Part shown: in pieces, positions 9,719 through 19,158 of the stretch
How the letters are laid out: every line of letters starts with the position of its first letter
Numbering within the stretch: the first letter of the stretch is position 1
Assembly (NCBI GenBank): GCA_903893745.1
Contig: CAITNF010000016.1
Location: forward strand, 49,503 to 113,502
DNA: 64,000 nucleotides
Origin: an uncultured Actinomycetes bacterium
GTDB taxonomy: Bacteria; Actinomycetota; Acidimicrobiia; Acidimicrobiales; RAAP-2
Reading direction: 5' to 3'
Made by a program: the position numbers and the translations under genes
The notes under the pieces: generated by a model
What the model was told of the DNA's origin: nothing
Seen by the model: the letters and a program-made list of their open reading frames with translations, nothing else
Databases searched by the model: none

Positions 9719-10192
9719 ATGACCGACGAGCGCACCACGCTCGAAATCGGGCGCATCATCAAGGCACACGGACTACGTGGCCAGGTCATCGTGCATCTGA
9801 CAACCGATCGACACGAACGCATGACCGCGGGCACCGAACTATTGACCCCGCGCGGAGCACTCGTGGTGGTGAGTGCGGGCGCCCATCAAGACCGCTACAT
9901 CGTCACTTTCGATCGCATTACGTCACGAGAAGAGGCCGATCTTTGGCGCGGTGTCGTGCTGTCCGCACCGCGAATTGATGACGACGACGTGATTTGGATT
10001 GACCAACTCTTTGGGGCCGAGGTCTTTGATGCGACGGGTGAACGCCGCGGTGTGGTGGTCGACGTTGAATCCAATCCGGCCAGCGACATCCTGGTCCTTG
10101 ATTCGGGTGCCCTGGTTCCGCTCACTTTCGTGACCACCGTCCAGGCCAATACGCGAGTGGAGATTGACGCACCCGAAGGACTCTTCGAATGA
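9719..10192 (+). CDS. rimM: Ribosome maturation factor RimM
   Basis: Assists late 30S assembly around the 16S head and binds S19. The 157-residue protein has the N-terminal motif IGRIIKAHGLRGQV and a C-terminal PRC-barrel region with DATGERRGVVVDVE. Length is slightly below the family average. It lies 5 nt after khpA and overlaps trmD by 4 nt. Confidence 0.93.
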   Translation: MTDERTTLEIGRIIKAHGLRGQVIVHLTTDRHERMTAGTELLTPRGALVVVSAGAHQDRYIVTFDRITSREEADLWRGVVLSAPRIDDDDVIWIDQLFGAEVFDATGERRGVVVDVESNPASDILVLDSGALVPLTFVTTVQANTRVEIDAPEGLFE

Positions 10193-10941
10193 CCCTACGA
10201 GTAGACGTACTGACCCTCTTTCCCGACGCGATTCACCAGTACGCCTCGACGTCAGTGTTAGGTCGCGCCCTCGAACGCGACGTTTGGTCACTCCACGTGC
10301 ACGATTTTCGCGACGCGACTGACGACGTGCACCGCACGGTCGACGACACCCCCTTTGGCGGAGGGGCGGGGATGGTACTGCGCGCGGAACCAATTTTGCG
10401 CACCGTGTCCCAGGTTCCCGATTTGGCTCGACCAATCATCGCCCTGACCCCATCGGGGCGTACGTTTACGCACGAGGTGGCGCGCGAGCTGAGTGAGCTC
10501 AACGGTTTCACGTTGCTGTGTGGTCGCTACGAAGGTTTCGACCAGCGAGTTCTGGACCTCGTGGTGGACGACGAGATCTCACTCGGGGACTTTGTCCTGG
10601 CGGGCGGCGAACTCGCCGCGCTGTGCGTGATTGAGGCAGTCGTGCGACTGCGACCGGGGGGACTTGGTAACGACGAGTCGGCCCTGGACGAGTCCTTTGG
10701 TGACGGACTACTCGAGTATCCCCAGTACACGAAGCCGGCTGAGGTGGAAGGTTTGGCAGTTCCCGAGATTCTGCGATCAGGTGATCACGCGCGCATTGCT
10801 CAGTGGCGCCGCGCACAGGCACTTCGGCGCACAATCGAGCGTCGGCCCGATCTCATCGAGCGACGAGGTGGCCTGAGCGACCAGGACCAGGCACTACTGG
10901 CAAAATACGCACCTTTGGATGGCACCGCGCCAACCGGCTAA
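10189..10941 (+). CDS. trmD: tRNA (guanine-N1)-methyltransferase TrmD
   Basis: Methylates G37 next to the anticodon with S-adenosylmethionine to prevent frameshifting. The 250-residue SPOUT-fold protein has the conserved LTLFPD N-terminus, the knot motif [13 protein letters not shown] and the region [14 protein letters not shown]. Its start codon overlaps the rimM stop. rplS follows in the usual rimM-trmD-rplS order. Confidence 0.96.
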   Translation: MTLRVDVLTLFPDAIHQYASTSVLGRALERDVWSLHVHDFRDATDDVHRTVDDTPFGGGAGMVLRAEPILRTVSQVPDLARPIIALTPSGRTFTHEVARELSELNGFTLLCGRYEGFDQRVLDLVVDDEISLGDFVLAGGELAALCVIEAVVRLRPGGLGNDESALDESFGDGLLEYPQYTKPAEVEGLAVPEILRSGDHARIAQWRRAQALRRTIERRPDLIERRGGLSDQDQALLAKYAPLDGTAPTG

Positions 10942-10979
10942 ACTTGTCAAGCCTCAGTGATCCGAAAGGGACCGCTCTC

Positions 10980-11336
10980 ATGAATCCGACTGACATTATT
11001 GACCGCGACTCGTTGCGCGACGACATTCCACCATTTCGCCAGGGCGACACGCTCAAGGTCCACGTCCGAGTGGTTGAGGGCACCCGTGAGCGCGTACAGG
11101 TCTTCCAGGGCGTGGTAATTCGTCGCCAGGGTTCGGGACTCCAAGAGACCTTCACCGTTCGCAAGATCAGTTTCGGCGTTGGCGTAGAGCGAACGTTTCC
11201 CGTGCACGCACCCACGATTGCCAAAATCGAAGTGGACTCGTACGGTGACGTACGTCGGGCCAAGCTGTACTACCTCCGTGATCTGCGCGGAAAGGCCGCC
11301 AAGATCAAGGAACTGCGCGTCACCGAGCGCGCGTAA
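10980..11336 (+). CDS. rplS: 50S ribosomal protein L19
   Basis: Large-subunit protein near the 30S interface. The 118-residue protein has the motif [16 protein letters not shown] and ends with [17 protein letters not shown]. The start is ATG 10980 with GAAAGGGA about 9 nt upstream; the longer in-frame reading from within trmD is not conserved. TAAACT at the trmD stop codon could be a separate -10. Confidence 0.96.
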   Translation: MNPTDIIDRDSLRDDIPPFRQGDTLKVHVRVVEGTRERVQVFQGVVIRRQGSGLQETFTVRKISFGVGVERTFPVHAPTIAKIEVDSYGDVRRAKLYYLRDLRGKAAKIKELRVTERA

Positions 11337-11343
11337 GGCGCGC

Positions 11344-11643
11344 GTGGGCGACGAAGAACTCGACGACTACGAGTCGACGCTCGAACTCGCACTCGTTCAG
11401 GAGTACAAAGCGGTAGTTGGAATGTTCGACTACGCCGTAGAGACCGATCGGCGCTTCTATCTCGCCAATGACGTGGTGGTTGAAGTGCAATCGACCACGC
11501 AACCAACCTTGCTCGAAGTGACCCTTCGCGACGCCTGGGTCTGGGATATGTACCGCACGGCTCGCTTCGTGCCGTCAGTGCGCGTCTTGACCTTTCGCGA
11601 CGTCAACATCGAGCGCTTGCCCAAAGAAGACCTGCAGCCCTAA
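11344..11643 (+). CDS. DUF2469 family protein
   Basis: Conserved actinobacterial protein of unknown function, normally found near rplS, lepB and rnhB. The 99-residue sequence contains the family-typical blocks DDYESTLELALVQEY, ETDRRFYL and DAWVWDMYRTARFV. The start is taken as GTG 11344, 7 nt after the rplS stop, because an earlier reading would run antisense-like through rplS. lepB and rnhB, which often lie between rplS and this gene, are absent. Confidence 0.85.
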   Translation: MGDEELDDYESTLELALVQEYKAVVGMFDYAVETDRRFYLANDVVVEVQSTTQPTLLEVTLRDAWVWDMYRTARFVPSVRVLTFRDVNIERLPKEDLQP

Positions 11644-11646
11644 GCG

Positions 11647-12138
11647 ATGGAGCTACTGCGACTCGAAGTCCCGCTCTCGCTTCGCGAATCAGTGCCGGCG
11701 ATTTTGTCGACGTGGTCGTCGCCCGTGATGGTGGACTGCACTGACGCTGATGTGGTTATTGCACTTTCTTCGTTGGCTGGTCAACTACTAGAGCCCGTGG
11801 GCGTCTGGTTGCACGCCTCAAGGGACTATCCGAGCCAGCTCATTGCTCGCGACGTCGCGACGCTGAGCTGGTTGCTACCACTCGAGCACGTGGTCGTGCA
11901 CGCCGAGAGCGACGCCCACCAACACGCCGAAGTGGTTCGAGCACTACTCACCAACGATGAAGTTAATTTTCATAACGACGTCGCCACGCTGCGCGAGGCC
12001 TACAACCGCCCGGCCCCACCGCGCTCAATCGAGGTCTGGAGCTGGGACGAAGTGACGCTCCGCTCAAGCACGCACGAACTGCATAGATCGTCGAGCGAAC
12101 CCCACCACGGCGCGGTACTCACTCGATTCGTTGACTAG
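11647..12138 (+). CDS. Hypothetical protein, possible remnant of a luciferase-like fold
   Basis: The 163-residue protein starts 3 nt after the DUF2469 gene, so it is probably cotranscribed. I do not recognise it with certainty. Segments LIARDVATLSWL, AEVVRALLTNDEVNF and YNRPAPPRSIEVW are in the same order and style as in luciferase-like (LLM) oxidoreductases. The protein is half their length and lacks the flavin-binding parts. No signal peptide or membrane segment is visible. It may be a shortened, non-catalytic relative. Its 3' end overlaps the convergent PPOX gene by 4 nt. Confidence 0.65.
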   Translation: MELLRLEVPLSLRESVPAILSTWSSPVMVDCTDADVVIALSSLAGQLLEPVGVWLHASRDYPSQLIARDVATLSWLLPLEHVVVHAESDAHQHAEVVRALLTNDEVNFHNDVATLREAYNRPAPPRSIEVWSWDEVTLRSSTHELHRSSSEPHHGAVLTRFVD

Positions 12139-12536
12139 TTCGGCTGCTGGGCAATGCGGTCGGGGCTAATGCGCACCACGACTCGAATCTCACCTTCACG
12201 TCGGTAGGGGTAGCTGTCGAGGTTGAGGTATTTCTTGGCGAGTCGATCGATGTTCTCGTCGGCGCCGTCGGTGGTGAAACCCACCACGGTCCCTCGTACC
12301 GCGATCACGACGTAGGGGTCATCGGGGTCGGTGAGCGACACGGCGACACGAGCGTCGTTCGCCAGGTTTCGGGCCTTGGCTCGCCCCAGTGCCGTATTGA
12401 TCACGATGTTGTCGCCATCGAGTTCAACCCAGACCGGGGTGACGTTGGGGCCACCGTCGGCGCCCAGGCTCGCCACGTGGGCGAGCACCGTTTTATCGAA
12501 GATGGCTCGGGCGGCGGGGGTAAAGCTCTCGGGCAT
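12135..12536 (-). CDS. PPOX-class F420-dependent oxidoreductase
   Basis: Split-barrel flavin/F420-binding protein of the pyridoxamine-5'-phosphate-oxidase-like class common in actinobacteria; the substrate is unknown. The 133-residue protein has the typical order LAHVASLGADGGPNVTPVWV, then NTALGRAKARNLANDARVAV, and a C-terminal RREGEIRVVVRI strand. The start is ATG 12536, with AGGAA just upstream on this strand. It is a single gene, divergent from nfo. Confidence 0.82.
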   Translation of the reverse strand: MPESFTPAARAIFDKTVLAHVASLGADGGPNVTPVWVELDGDNIVINTALGRAKARNLANDARVAVSLTDPDDPYVVIAVRGTVVGFTTDGADENIDRLAKKYLNLDSYPYRREGEIRVVVRISPDRIAQQPN

Positions 12537-12569
12537 GGCATTCCTGTTCGTTCGATGGGGTGGGGCTAC

Positions 12570-12575
12570 TAGTTT
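12570..12575 (+). promoter_or_regulatory. Leaderless-type -10 box of nfo
   Basis: Reads TAGTTT, ending 7 nt before the nfo ATG, which lacks a Shine-Dalgarno. Confidence 0.45.
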
Positions 12576-12582
12576 TACTGTA

Positions 12583-13491
12583 ATGAATATTGGCGCACAC
12601 GTCCGCGGCGGGGGCAAATTAGTACCGTCGCTCGAGGCGGGCGTGGAGATTGGCGCGACGTCGGTGCAGGTCTTTGTACAGAGCCCTCGGATGTGGAAAC
12701 CTTCGCAGTACTCGCCCGAGCTGCTTGGGGCCTACCGCGAGGCCCAGGCGGCACACCCGACGATTACCCATACTTTTTGTCACGCCACCTACTTAATCAA
12801 TCTGGCCAGCGCCGATCGTGAACTTTACGAAAAGTCGGTGGAGTGCTTGACGAATAACCTTTCGGTCGCGCGCGGCATGGGCGCCTCGGGTGTGGTCTTG
12901 CACGTGGGCAGCCACAAGGGCGCGGGTTTTGATGACGTGATTAAACAAGTAGCGCAGGCCTTCGAGCGAGCTCTCGACGACGCCGAGCACGCCCCCGCCG
13001 GGGTTGCGGACTGTCCAATTCTTATTGAGAACGCCGCGGGAGCGGGTGGCACGGTGGGGCGAAGCCTCGACGAGATCGCCGCGCTCATTGAGGCGTGCGG
13101 TAACGATGAGCGACTGGGCCTCTGTATTGACACGCAACATCTGTGGGCCAGCGGAGTGGACTACTCCAGCGTGGCGGGCACCAAGCGATTAGTTCGCGAT
13201 ATTGGCGCAACCGTGGGCCTTGAGCGACTTCGCTGTCTGCACCTCAACGATTCCAAGATTGAACTCGGCGGCAATCGTGACCGTCACGCCAACATTGGCG
13301 AGGGAACGATTGGCGCGAAGGGCCTGTCGGCATTGGTGGGACACCCCAAGATTCGAAATCTCCCGCTGTTGCTCGAGGTGCCCGGCGACGGTGATGGTCC
13401 TCGCGCGAAGGACGTCGCCCAAGCTCGCCGCGTCGTCATGGCCGGCATCAAGATGTACACCACGCCGAAGAAGAAAGAGGTCACCTCATGA
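12583..13491 (+). CDS. nfo: Endonuclease IV (AP endonuclease)
   Basis: Zinc-dependent apurinic/apyrimidinic endonuclease that cleaves 5' to abasic sites. The 302-residue TIM-barrel protein shows N-terminal [11 protein letters not shown], the FVQSPRMW segment, [10 protein letters not shown] with a metal-binding His, GLCIDTQH, and the metal-site cluster LHLNDSK followed by [11 protein letters not shown]. The start at 12583 matches the conserved N-terminus. The stop overlaps the fumC start (ATGA). Confidence 0.93.
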   Translation: MNIGAHVRGGGKLVPSLEAGVEIGATSVQVFVQSPRMWKPSQYSPELLGAYREAQAAHPTITHTFCHATYLINLASADRELYEKSVECLTNNLSVARGMGASGVVLHVGSHKGAGFDDVIKQVAQAFERALDDAEHAPAGVADCPILIENAAGAGGTVGRSLDEIAALIEACGNDERLGLCIDTQHLWASGVDYSSVAGTKRLVRDIGATVGLERLRCLHLNDSKIELGGNRDRHANIGEGTIGAKGLSALVGHPKIRNLPLLLEVPGDGDGPRAKDVAQARRVVMAGIKMYTTPKKKEVTS

Positions 13492-14876
13492 GTGAATTCC
13501 GTATCGAATCTGACACCATGGGAACTATTGAAGTTCCCGCGAATCGCTACTGGGGTGCCCAAACCGAGCGCAGTTTGCACCACTTCGCCATCAGCGACGA
13601 AACCATGCCGCCCGCGCTGATTCGCGCTTTTGGCGTACTGAAATTGGCGTCAGCCCAGGTGAACCACACGCTGGGCAAGCTTGACGAAACTCGCGCCACG
13701 CTGATTGAGCGAGCCGCTCGTGAAGTGATTGACGGCACGTTGGCGGATGAGTTCCCACTGCGCGTGTGGCAGACCGGTTCGGGTACGCAGACGAACATGA
13801 ACGTCAACGAAGTCATATCCAATCGGGCGATTGAACTGGCGGGGGGCGAGCGCGGTAGCAAGGATCCCGTGCACCCTAATGACCACGTCAACATGTCCCA
13901 GTCGTCGAACGACACATTTCCCACGGCTATGCACATTGCGGCCGTACTCGAGATGACCGATCGACTAGCCCCGGCCGTGAGCCGCCTGCGCGACGCACTC
14001 GACGCCAAGGCTCGCGAGTACGCCAACGTGACCAAGATTGGCCGCACGCACCTCATGGACGCGGTGCCGCTCACGCTGGGCCAAGAGTTTTCTGGTTACG
14101 TGGCTCAGCTCGACGCCGACCTCGAACGACTGACCCTCACGTTGGGCGGGCTCTTGGAGCTGGCCGCGGGAGGTACCGCGGTGGGCACCGGACTGAACAC
14201 GCACCCGGAGTTTGGTGACCGAGTAGCCGCGGCGATTTCCGCGTTGACCTCGAAGCCCTTTGTGACCGCTCCCAATAAGTTCGCAGCCCTGGCGGCGCAC
14301 GACGCGCTGGTCTTTGCGCACGGAGCAATCAAGACACTGGCGACCAGCTTGATCAAGATTGCCGACGACCTTCGTTGGTTAGGTTCAGGCCCGCGCTCGG
14401 GATTAGGTGAGCTGCAACTACCCGAGAATGAGCCGGGTAGCTCCATCATGCCGGGCAAAGTCAATCCGACTCAGAGCGAAGCGATGATTATGGTGGCGAT
14501 CCAGGTCTTTGGCAACGACGCGGCGATCGCGATGGCTGGTTCGAGAGGGAACCTTGAACTGAACGTCTGCAAGCCGGTGATCATTCATAACTTTTGCAAT
14601 TCGATCGATCTGTTAACTGATGCCTGTGACCGATTCCGCGAGTTTTGTGTCGAGGGACTCGAGCCCGACTACGAACAGATTGCCCACCACCTCAATAACT
14701 CCCTTATGTTGGTCACGGCTCTGAACCCCCTCATTGGTTACGACAAGGCCGCCCAAGTAGCCAAGAAGGCGCACAAGGAGCGACTCACGTTGCGCGAAGC
14801 GGTCGTGGCTCTCGGATTTCTTAGCGCGGAGCAGTTTGACGCCGCCGTCGTACCCGAGGACATGACGCATCCGTGA
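13488..14876 (+). CDS. fumC: Class II fumarate hydratase
   Basis: Interconverts fumarate and L-malate in the TCA cycle as a homotetramer. The 462-residue protein has the superfamily signature [16 protein letters not shown], the [14 protein letters not shown] substrate-binding segment and [14 protein letters not shown]. Length is normal for the oxygen-stable class. It is translationally coupled to nfo upstream and, by a GTGA overlap, to the pterin dehydratase downstream. The reason for pairing with a repair enzyme is not evident. Confidence 0.96.
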   Translation: MSEFRIESDTMGTIEVPANRYWGAQTERSLHHFAISDETMPPALIRAFGVLKLASAQVNHTLGKLDETRATLIERAAREVIDGTLADEFPLRVWQTGSGTQTNMNVNEVISNRAIELAGGERGSKDPVHPNDHVNMSQSSNDTFPTAMHIAAVLEMTDRLAPAVSRLRDALDAKAREYANVTKIGRTHLMDAVPLTLGQEFSGYVAQLDADLERLTLTLGGLLELAAGGTAVGTGLNTHPEFGDRVAAAISALTSKPFVTAPNKFAALAAHDALVFAHGAIKTLATSLIKIADDLRWLGSGPRSGLGELQLPENEPGSSIMPGKVNPTQSEAMIMVAIQVFGNDAAIAMAGSRGNLELNVCKPVIIHNFCNSIDLLTDACDRFREFCVEGLEPDYEQIAHHLNNSLMLVTALNPLIGYDKAAQVAKKAHKERLTLREAVVALGFLSAEQFDAAVVPEDMTHP

Positions 14877-15193
14877 CCCGCCCCGCCCTGCTCGATGAAG
14901 CAGTGGTCACCTCGTGGTTGGTCACTCACGGCGAGTGGCGCCGTGAGAATAATCATCTGGTACGCACGGTGCGCACGAAGAACTATCCGAGCTCGGTAGG
15001 TCTACTCAGTGCCTTGGTCGAAACCGCCGAGCGCCTCGACCACCATCCCATCGTGACGCTCGGTTACTGCGAGCTGCGCTTTGAACTTTGGACCCACGAC
15101 CGAGGGGGATTGACCTCGTTAGACCTCGAGTACGCGACCGAACTCGACGTGATTGCGTTGCGCGACTTTGCGGGAGATCTAAAAACTAACTAG
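14873..15193 (+). CDS. Pterin-4a-carbinolamine dehydratase-like protein
   Basis: Family that dehydrates 4a-hydroxytetrahydrobiopterin; actinobacterial members may instead serve other pterin or cofactor chemistry. The 106-residue protein keeps the catalytic RLDHHP motif (about 57-62) and the C-terminal DLEYATELD segment. No aromatic amino acid hydroxylase is visible in the window. The GTG start overlaps the fumC stop, and the 3' end overlaps pspAB by 4 nt (CTAG). Confidence 0.85.
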   Translation: MTRPALLDEAVVTSWLVTHGEWRRENNHLVRTVRTKNYPSSVGLLSALVETAERLDHHPIVTLGYCELRFELWTHDRGGLTSLDLEYATELDVIALRDFAGDLKTN

Positions 15194-15765
15194 TGGACGG
15201 GAAGGTTCCACAGCGCCATCCAGCGCGACAGATCTTTTTCCATGGGAAGATCTTGCTCGAGAAATGAGCGAACGCGTAGTTCGAGTTCATTGTCACGCTC
15301 ATTGGCTCCCGTGGGAGCAAAGGGGTAAAACGTGCCCTGCTTCAGCAGGTAGACCATTCGCACCGAGCCCTCACCTGGGGGCGTGGCGGGAACAAAGCCA
15401 AACACGGCGCACAAGAGTCGAGGACCGAGTCCGTGTTCCACCATTGAGGTATTCGCGCCGTGGACCCGTGTGACGAGCCCGGCAATATCAACGTCGGTCA
15501 GCACGAGCCACTTGAAACCAAGATCGTCAGTCGTGATCGTAACGGGATTGGCGGCCTGATCGAAGTTAAGAAGTTCGCGTAGGTCATTGTCCGACTCGAG
15601 GGCCGATTCGCCACTACCGGCCTTAAAACACAGACCGGCCTGGCCCGAGGAAACGAGGTCCAATTCGGACTGGAGCGTCAGAGCGGCGCTCGGTAGGGTG
15701 AAGAGGTTGTCGAGTTTGGGAGCGACCTGTTTAGTTCGGCCAAAGAGCGCGTCGCGAAGACCCAC
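15190..15765 (-). CDS. pspAB: PspA-associated protein PspAB
   Basis: Actinobacterial protein encoded with pspA and htpX and thought to take part in the envelope-stress response; biochemical role unknown. The 191-residue sequence matches the family layout: N-terminal GLRDALFGRTK, the segment LFTLPSAALTLQ, GTFYPFAPTG and a C-terminal PMEKDLSRWMALW. It is the last gene of pspA-htpX-pspAB. Its GTG start shares one base with the htpX stop. Confidence 0.85.
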   Translation of the reverse strand: MGLRDALFGRTKQVAPKLDNLFTLPSAALTLQSELDLVSSGQAGLCFKAGSGESALESDNDLRELLNFDQAANPVTITTDDLGFKWLVLTDVDIAGLVTRVHGANTSMVEHGLGPRLLCAVFGFVPATPPGEGSVRMVYLLKQGTFYPFAPTGANERDNELELRVRSFLEQDLPMEKDLSRWMALWNLPVH

Positions 15766-16670
15766 TAGCCGTTGAGTTCGCGCTCGAGCTTGTTGAGTTG
15801 ATCAAGTCGCTTCTCGAGTGAGGGGTGGGTCGAAAAGAGCGCGGCGGCCGAGTTGCCCGCCAGAGCCGGCACCAAGAAGAACGCATTCATACTTTCAGCC
15901 TTGCGCAAATCGGTACGCGGGATTCGCCCCATGTCGCCGGTGATGTGAACGAGTGCACTGGCGAGCACGCTGGGTTTACCAATCAAGATCGCGCCCGAGC
16001 GGTCGGCGGCGAGTTCGCGGTAGCGAGAGAGGGCCAGCGTCAACAGGTAGGCCACGATGTAAATGACGATTGAAACGAGCCAGGTAATCATTTCGAGTGC
16101 GGCTACATTCTCACCGTTTCGGTCACGACTACCGCCCGAGAGCATTGCCCCCCACATGGCCATTCGACTTACCAGTCCCGCCAACATTCCGACGCCGGAC
16201 GCAATGGTCATAATCGCGACGTCGCGGTGCGCGACGTGACTGAGCTCGTGGGCCAGGACGGCTTCGAGCTCTTCGTCACTGAGTCGACCCATCAGGCCAC
16301 GCGTGGCGCAGATGACGGCGTGACTCGGGCTTCGCCCGGTGGCAAAGGCGTTGGGCATGTCCATCTCGGCGATGCCCACTCGAGGCTTTGGCATGTTCGC
16401 CAGTAGACACAGTCGATCAACAATTTCGTGCAGTCGCGGCTCTTCTTGCGCCGAGACTTCGCGCGCGTGCGTGGAAAACATCGCGATCTTGTCCGAGAAA
16501 AAGTACTGTGAGAAAATCATCGCGAGCGCGACAACGATAACGATGGCCATGGACAGGCCCACGTAGATCAAGAGCGACACGATGAGTCCGTACAGCACCA
16601 CGAGCGCCAGGCCCGTGATGAACATTCGTACGTTCAGGCCGTGGTCCGTCTCAATTTTTGACTTGGCCAC
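15765..16670 (-). CDS. htpX: Zinc metalloprotease HtpX
   Basis: Membrane-embedded M48 peptidase for quality control of membrane proteins. The 301-residue protein has two N-terminal transmembrane helices (about 14-55), the zinc motif HELSHVAHRD, further hydrophobic segments around 155-215, and the downstream ELAADRSGA segment with the third zinc ligand. It begins 3 nt after the pspA stop and ends where pspAB starts, so the three form one operon. Confidence 0.93.
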   Translation of the reverse strand: MAKSKIETDHGLNVRMFITGLALVVLYGLIVSLLIYVGLSMAIVIVVALAMIFSQYFFSDKIAMFSTHAREVSAQEEPRLHEIVDRLCLLANMPKPRVGIAEMDMPNAFATGRSPSHAVICATRGLMGRLSDEELEAVLAHELSHVAHRDVAIMTIASGVGMLAGLVSRMAMWGAMLSGGSRDRNGENVAALEMITWLVSIVIYIVAYLLTLALSRYRELAADRSGAILIGKPSVLASALVHITGDMGRIPRTDLRKAESMNAFFLVPALAGNSAAALFSTHPSLEKRLDQLNKLERELNG

Positions 16671-16672
16671 GG

Positions 16673-17407
16673 TTAGTTGCCTCCACCAGCCGGGAGCGCA
16701 CCACTCGCACCCGAATCCAGCTGCGCCTTCAGTTGCGCGAGCTGCGCGTCCACGCTGGAGGTGGTGGTGGCTTTATCAAGTTCGGCCTGAATATCGTCGT
16801 GACTCGCGGTGAGGTCAGTGAGCGAGCCCGACGCGAGGAGCTCATCGAGTGCACCACTACGTGCTTGCATCTCGGCCACTTTGTCCTGGGCGCGCTGCAT
16901 GGCGGCTCCGGCGTCGTTCATCGAGGTCGAAATTCCGGTCATCGCTTCAGCAATATGGGTTGAGGCCTCCGCGGCGGTGTAGGTGGCCTTGATGGTCTCT
17001 TTCTTGGTGCGAAAGGCCTCGACGGTGGTCTGCAACTGCTGGGCGGTGTCGGTGAGCTTGTGCTCTTGTTCAACAATGGTGGAGTGTTGGGTGTCGAGGT
17101 CCTTCAACTGGGCCGCAATGGCCTCGCGTCGAGTCAGAGCCTCACGCGCGAGCGGCTCGTTACCTTGACCAAGCGCAACTTTGGCCTGTTCGGCGAGCTT
17201 GTCACCCTGGGCTTTCAGCTGCTCGGCTTGAATTTCGACTCGCTTGCGAGCGGTGGCGACATCGGCCACGGCTCGACGGACCTTGGTGAGATTCTCGAGT
17301 TGCTGTTCGTACGAGAGATCGAGCGTCTGGCGAGGATCCTCGGCTTTGTTCAGTGCGGCGTTGGCTTTCGCTTGAAAGATGCCAGTAAATCGCTTAATCA
17401 AACCCAT
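16673..17407 (-). CDS. pspA: Phage shock protein A / Vipp1-IM30 family
   Basis: Peripheral membrane protein of the ESCRT-III-like PspA/IM30 family that stabilises damaged membranes. The 244-residue protein is almost entirely coiled coil, with N-terminal GLIKRFTGIFQAKANAALNKAEDPRQ typical of the family (quoted here in part), and a Gly/Ala-rich end. AAAGGGG lies 7 nt before the ATG on this strand. The first gene of pspA-htpX-pspAB, it probably controls the operon's output. Confidence 0.92.
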   Translation of the reverse strand: MGLIKRFTGIFQAKANAALNKAEDPRQTLDLSYEQQLENLTKVRRAVADVATARKRVEIQAEQLKAQGDKLAEQAKVALGQGNEPLAREALTRREAIAAQLKDLDTQHSTIVEQEHKLTDTAQQLQTTVEAFRTKKETIKATYTAAEASTHIAEAMTGISTSMNDAGAAMQRAQDKVAEMQARSGALDELLASGSLTDLTASHDDIQAELDKATTTSSVDAQLAQLKAQLDSGASGALPAGGGN

Positions 17408-17480
17408 TCGGGCCCCTTTCGTTACCCCTTAAGACTAGGGCGAAGGCAGCGCAGTGGTATGCCCAACCGGACCAGCCAAC

Positions 17481-17969
17481 TTACGACGGCGGTAGCGCCC
17501 GGTCCTGGGTTCGGGCCTGGTCGCCAAGTTCGAGCCGGTAGGCCTCGAGCCGGTCGTGCAAATTCGGGTCGTTAAGACTCAGTATTCGTGCGGCCAACAG
17601 TCCGGCGTTGGTCGCTCCGTTAATGGCGACGGTGGCGACGGGTACACCTCGAGGCATTTGGGCGATCGAGAGTAGCGAGTCGAGACCACTCAGCTGGGCG
17701 AGGGCGACGGGTACCCCAATTACCGGCAAGGTCGTCATGGCCGCGAGCATGCCCGGTAGATGCGCGGCGCCGCCCGCCCCCGCGATGAGTACGCGCAGGC
17801 CCCGTTCGTACGCGGAGCGACCATACTCAATCATGTCCTCGGGAGTACGGTGCGCCGAAACGACGTGCGTCTCAAACTCGATGGCGAACTGGGTGAGAAT
17901 TGTCTGCGCGTCGGCCATGACCGCGAGGTCCGAGGAGCTGCCCATAACGAGTCCAACTACCGCGCTCAT
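17481..17969 (-). CDS. purE: N5-carboxyaminoimidazole ribonucleotide mutase PurE
   Basis: Purine biosynthesis step converting N5-CAIR to CAIR. The 162-residue protein has the class I motifs [22 protein letters not shown] and the glycine-rich [14 protein letters not shown]. The start at 17969 is set by [10 protein letters not shown]; a longer reading would only add residues coming from the purK end. It overlaps purK by 4 nt, so PurK and PurE are made from one transcript. Confidence 0.96.
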   Translation of the reverse strand: MSAVVGLVMGSSSDLAVMADAQTILTQFAIEFETHVVSAHRTPEDMIEYGRSAYERGLRVLIAGAGGAAHLPGMLAAMTTLPVIGVPVALAQLSGLDSLLSIAQMPRGVPVATVAINGATNAGLLAARILSLNDPNLHDRLEAYRLELGDQARTQDRALPPS

Positions 17970-19120
17970 GAAACCTCCCGAGTTCTCGTGCCGTAGTGAT
18001 GGGCACCCGTCCATGCTCTCACGTGGGTTGTCGCGGCGTCGTCACCGAGTACGGTCACGTGGCCGAGCTTTCGGCCAACCCGCCACGACTTGCCGTAGTC
18101 GTGCACGTACAGGTCACTGAGCGCTCGCGCGGCGTCGGGCGTGGCAGGTTGCTCACCACCCACCACGTTGACCATGACGGCGTGGGTGGTGAGTGCGCTC
18201 ACGTCACCGAGTGGCTGTCCACTCACCGCCAAGAGATGATTGGCGAACTGGCTGGTCCGTACCCCTTCAATGGTCCAGTGACCCGAGTTATGCGGTCGAA
18301 GGGCAACTTCGTTAATCACCAGGCCTCCGTCGGTGACGAAGAACTCAATAGCGAGAATACCGACGGCCTCGAGCAGCGACGCGAGCTGCTCCGCCAGTGC
18401 CCCGGCCTCGCTCGCGAGCGCCGCGGTGACCTCGGCGGGGTAGCGAACCTCTACGCACATTCCGTCAGATTGGACTGTCGAGACGAGGGGATAGACCTGA
18501 ACTGACCCGTTGGTTGCGCGGGCAATGAGTTGCGCCACCTCACCACGCAGTTCGTAGCGCTCCTCGACGACCACTGCGCCGTGTAGTTCATCAATCTGGG
18601 ATTTGGCGGTGGCTCGGTCCGGGGGGAACAGAACGCCACGACCGTCGTAGCCCCCCCGCGCCGCCTTCAGCACCGGAGGGCCGTCTAATTGATCCAAGAA
18701 AGAATCGAGCAATGGGTCGTCACTCGCTCCAACGACGAGAAATCGAGGCACTGCGAAACCTGCTTCACGAAGGGTTTCTCGTTGATACGCCTTATCAACC
18801 GCGAAACGTAACGCGTGGGCGTTCGGACGCACGCACACGCCCTCATCTTCGAGTGCGCGTATCTGTTCAAGGTTGACGAGTTCGTGGTCAAAGGTAACGA
18901 CGTCAACGCGTTGGGCGAGCGCTCGAAGGGCCACCACATCGTCCGGCTGACCGAGCACGACGTGGTCGGCGGTTGCCGTCGCGGCCTCGTCAAGCGACGA
19001 GGCGAGGACGAGCAGTTCCACGTTGACGGCACTGGCTGCTTCGCCCATCATGCGAGCCAATTGGCCAGCCCCCACCACGCCCACTCGCACTCGGGCACTA
19101 GTTTGGGATTGGTTTGACAC
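17966..19120 (-). CDS. purK: N5-carboxyaminoimidazole ribonucleotide synthase PurK
   Basis: ATP-grasp ligase that carboxylates aminoimidazole ribonucleotide with bicarbonate. The 384-residue protein has an N-terminal Rossmann motif [12 protein letters not shown], the ATP-grasp region with [12 protein letters not shown] and VVEERYEL, and the terminal [14 protein letters not shown] motif characteristic of PurK. The start is GTG 19120, fixed by its leaderless -10. It is divergent from the F420-type oxidoreductase gene. Confidence 0.95.
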   Translation of the reverse strand: MSNQSQTSARVRVGVVGAGQLARMMGEAASAVNVELLVLASSLDEAATATADHVVLGQPDDVVALRALAQRVDVVTFDHELVNLEQIRALEDEGVCVRPNAHALRFAVDKAYQRETLREAGFAVPRFLVVGASDDPLLDSFLDQLDGPPVLKAARGGYDGRGVLFPPDRATAKSQIDELHGAVVVEERYELRGEVAQLIARATNGSVQVYPLVSTVQSDGMCVEVRYPAEVTAALASEAGALAEQLASLLEAVGILAIEFFVTDGGLVINEVALRPHNSGHWTIEGVRTSQFANHLLAVSGQPLGDVSALTTHAVMVNVVGGEQPATPDAARALSDLYVHDYGKSWRVGRKLGHVTVLGDDAATTHVRAWTGAHHYGTRTREVS

Positions 19121-19126
19121 GTCGCC

Positions 19127-19132
19127 ACGTTA
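19127..19132 (-). promoter_or_regulatory. Leaderless-type -10 box of purK
   Basis: Reads TAACGT on the - strand and ends 6 nt before the purK GTG. Confidence 0.5.
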
Positions 19133-19158
19133 CCGGCGCGGACTAGGAAGGCTTAACA

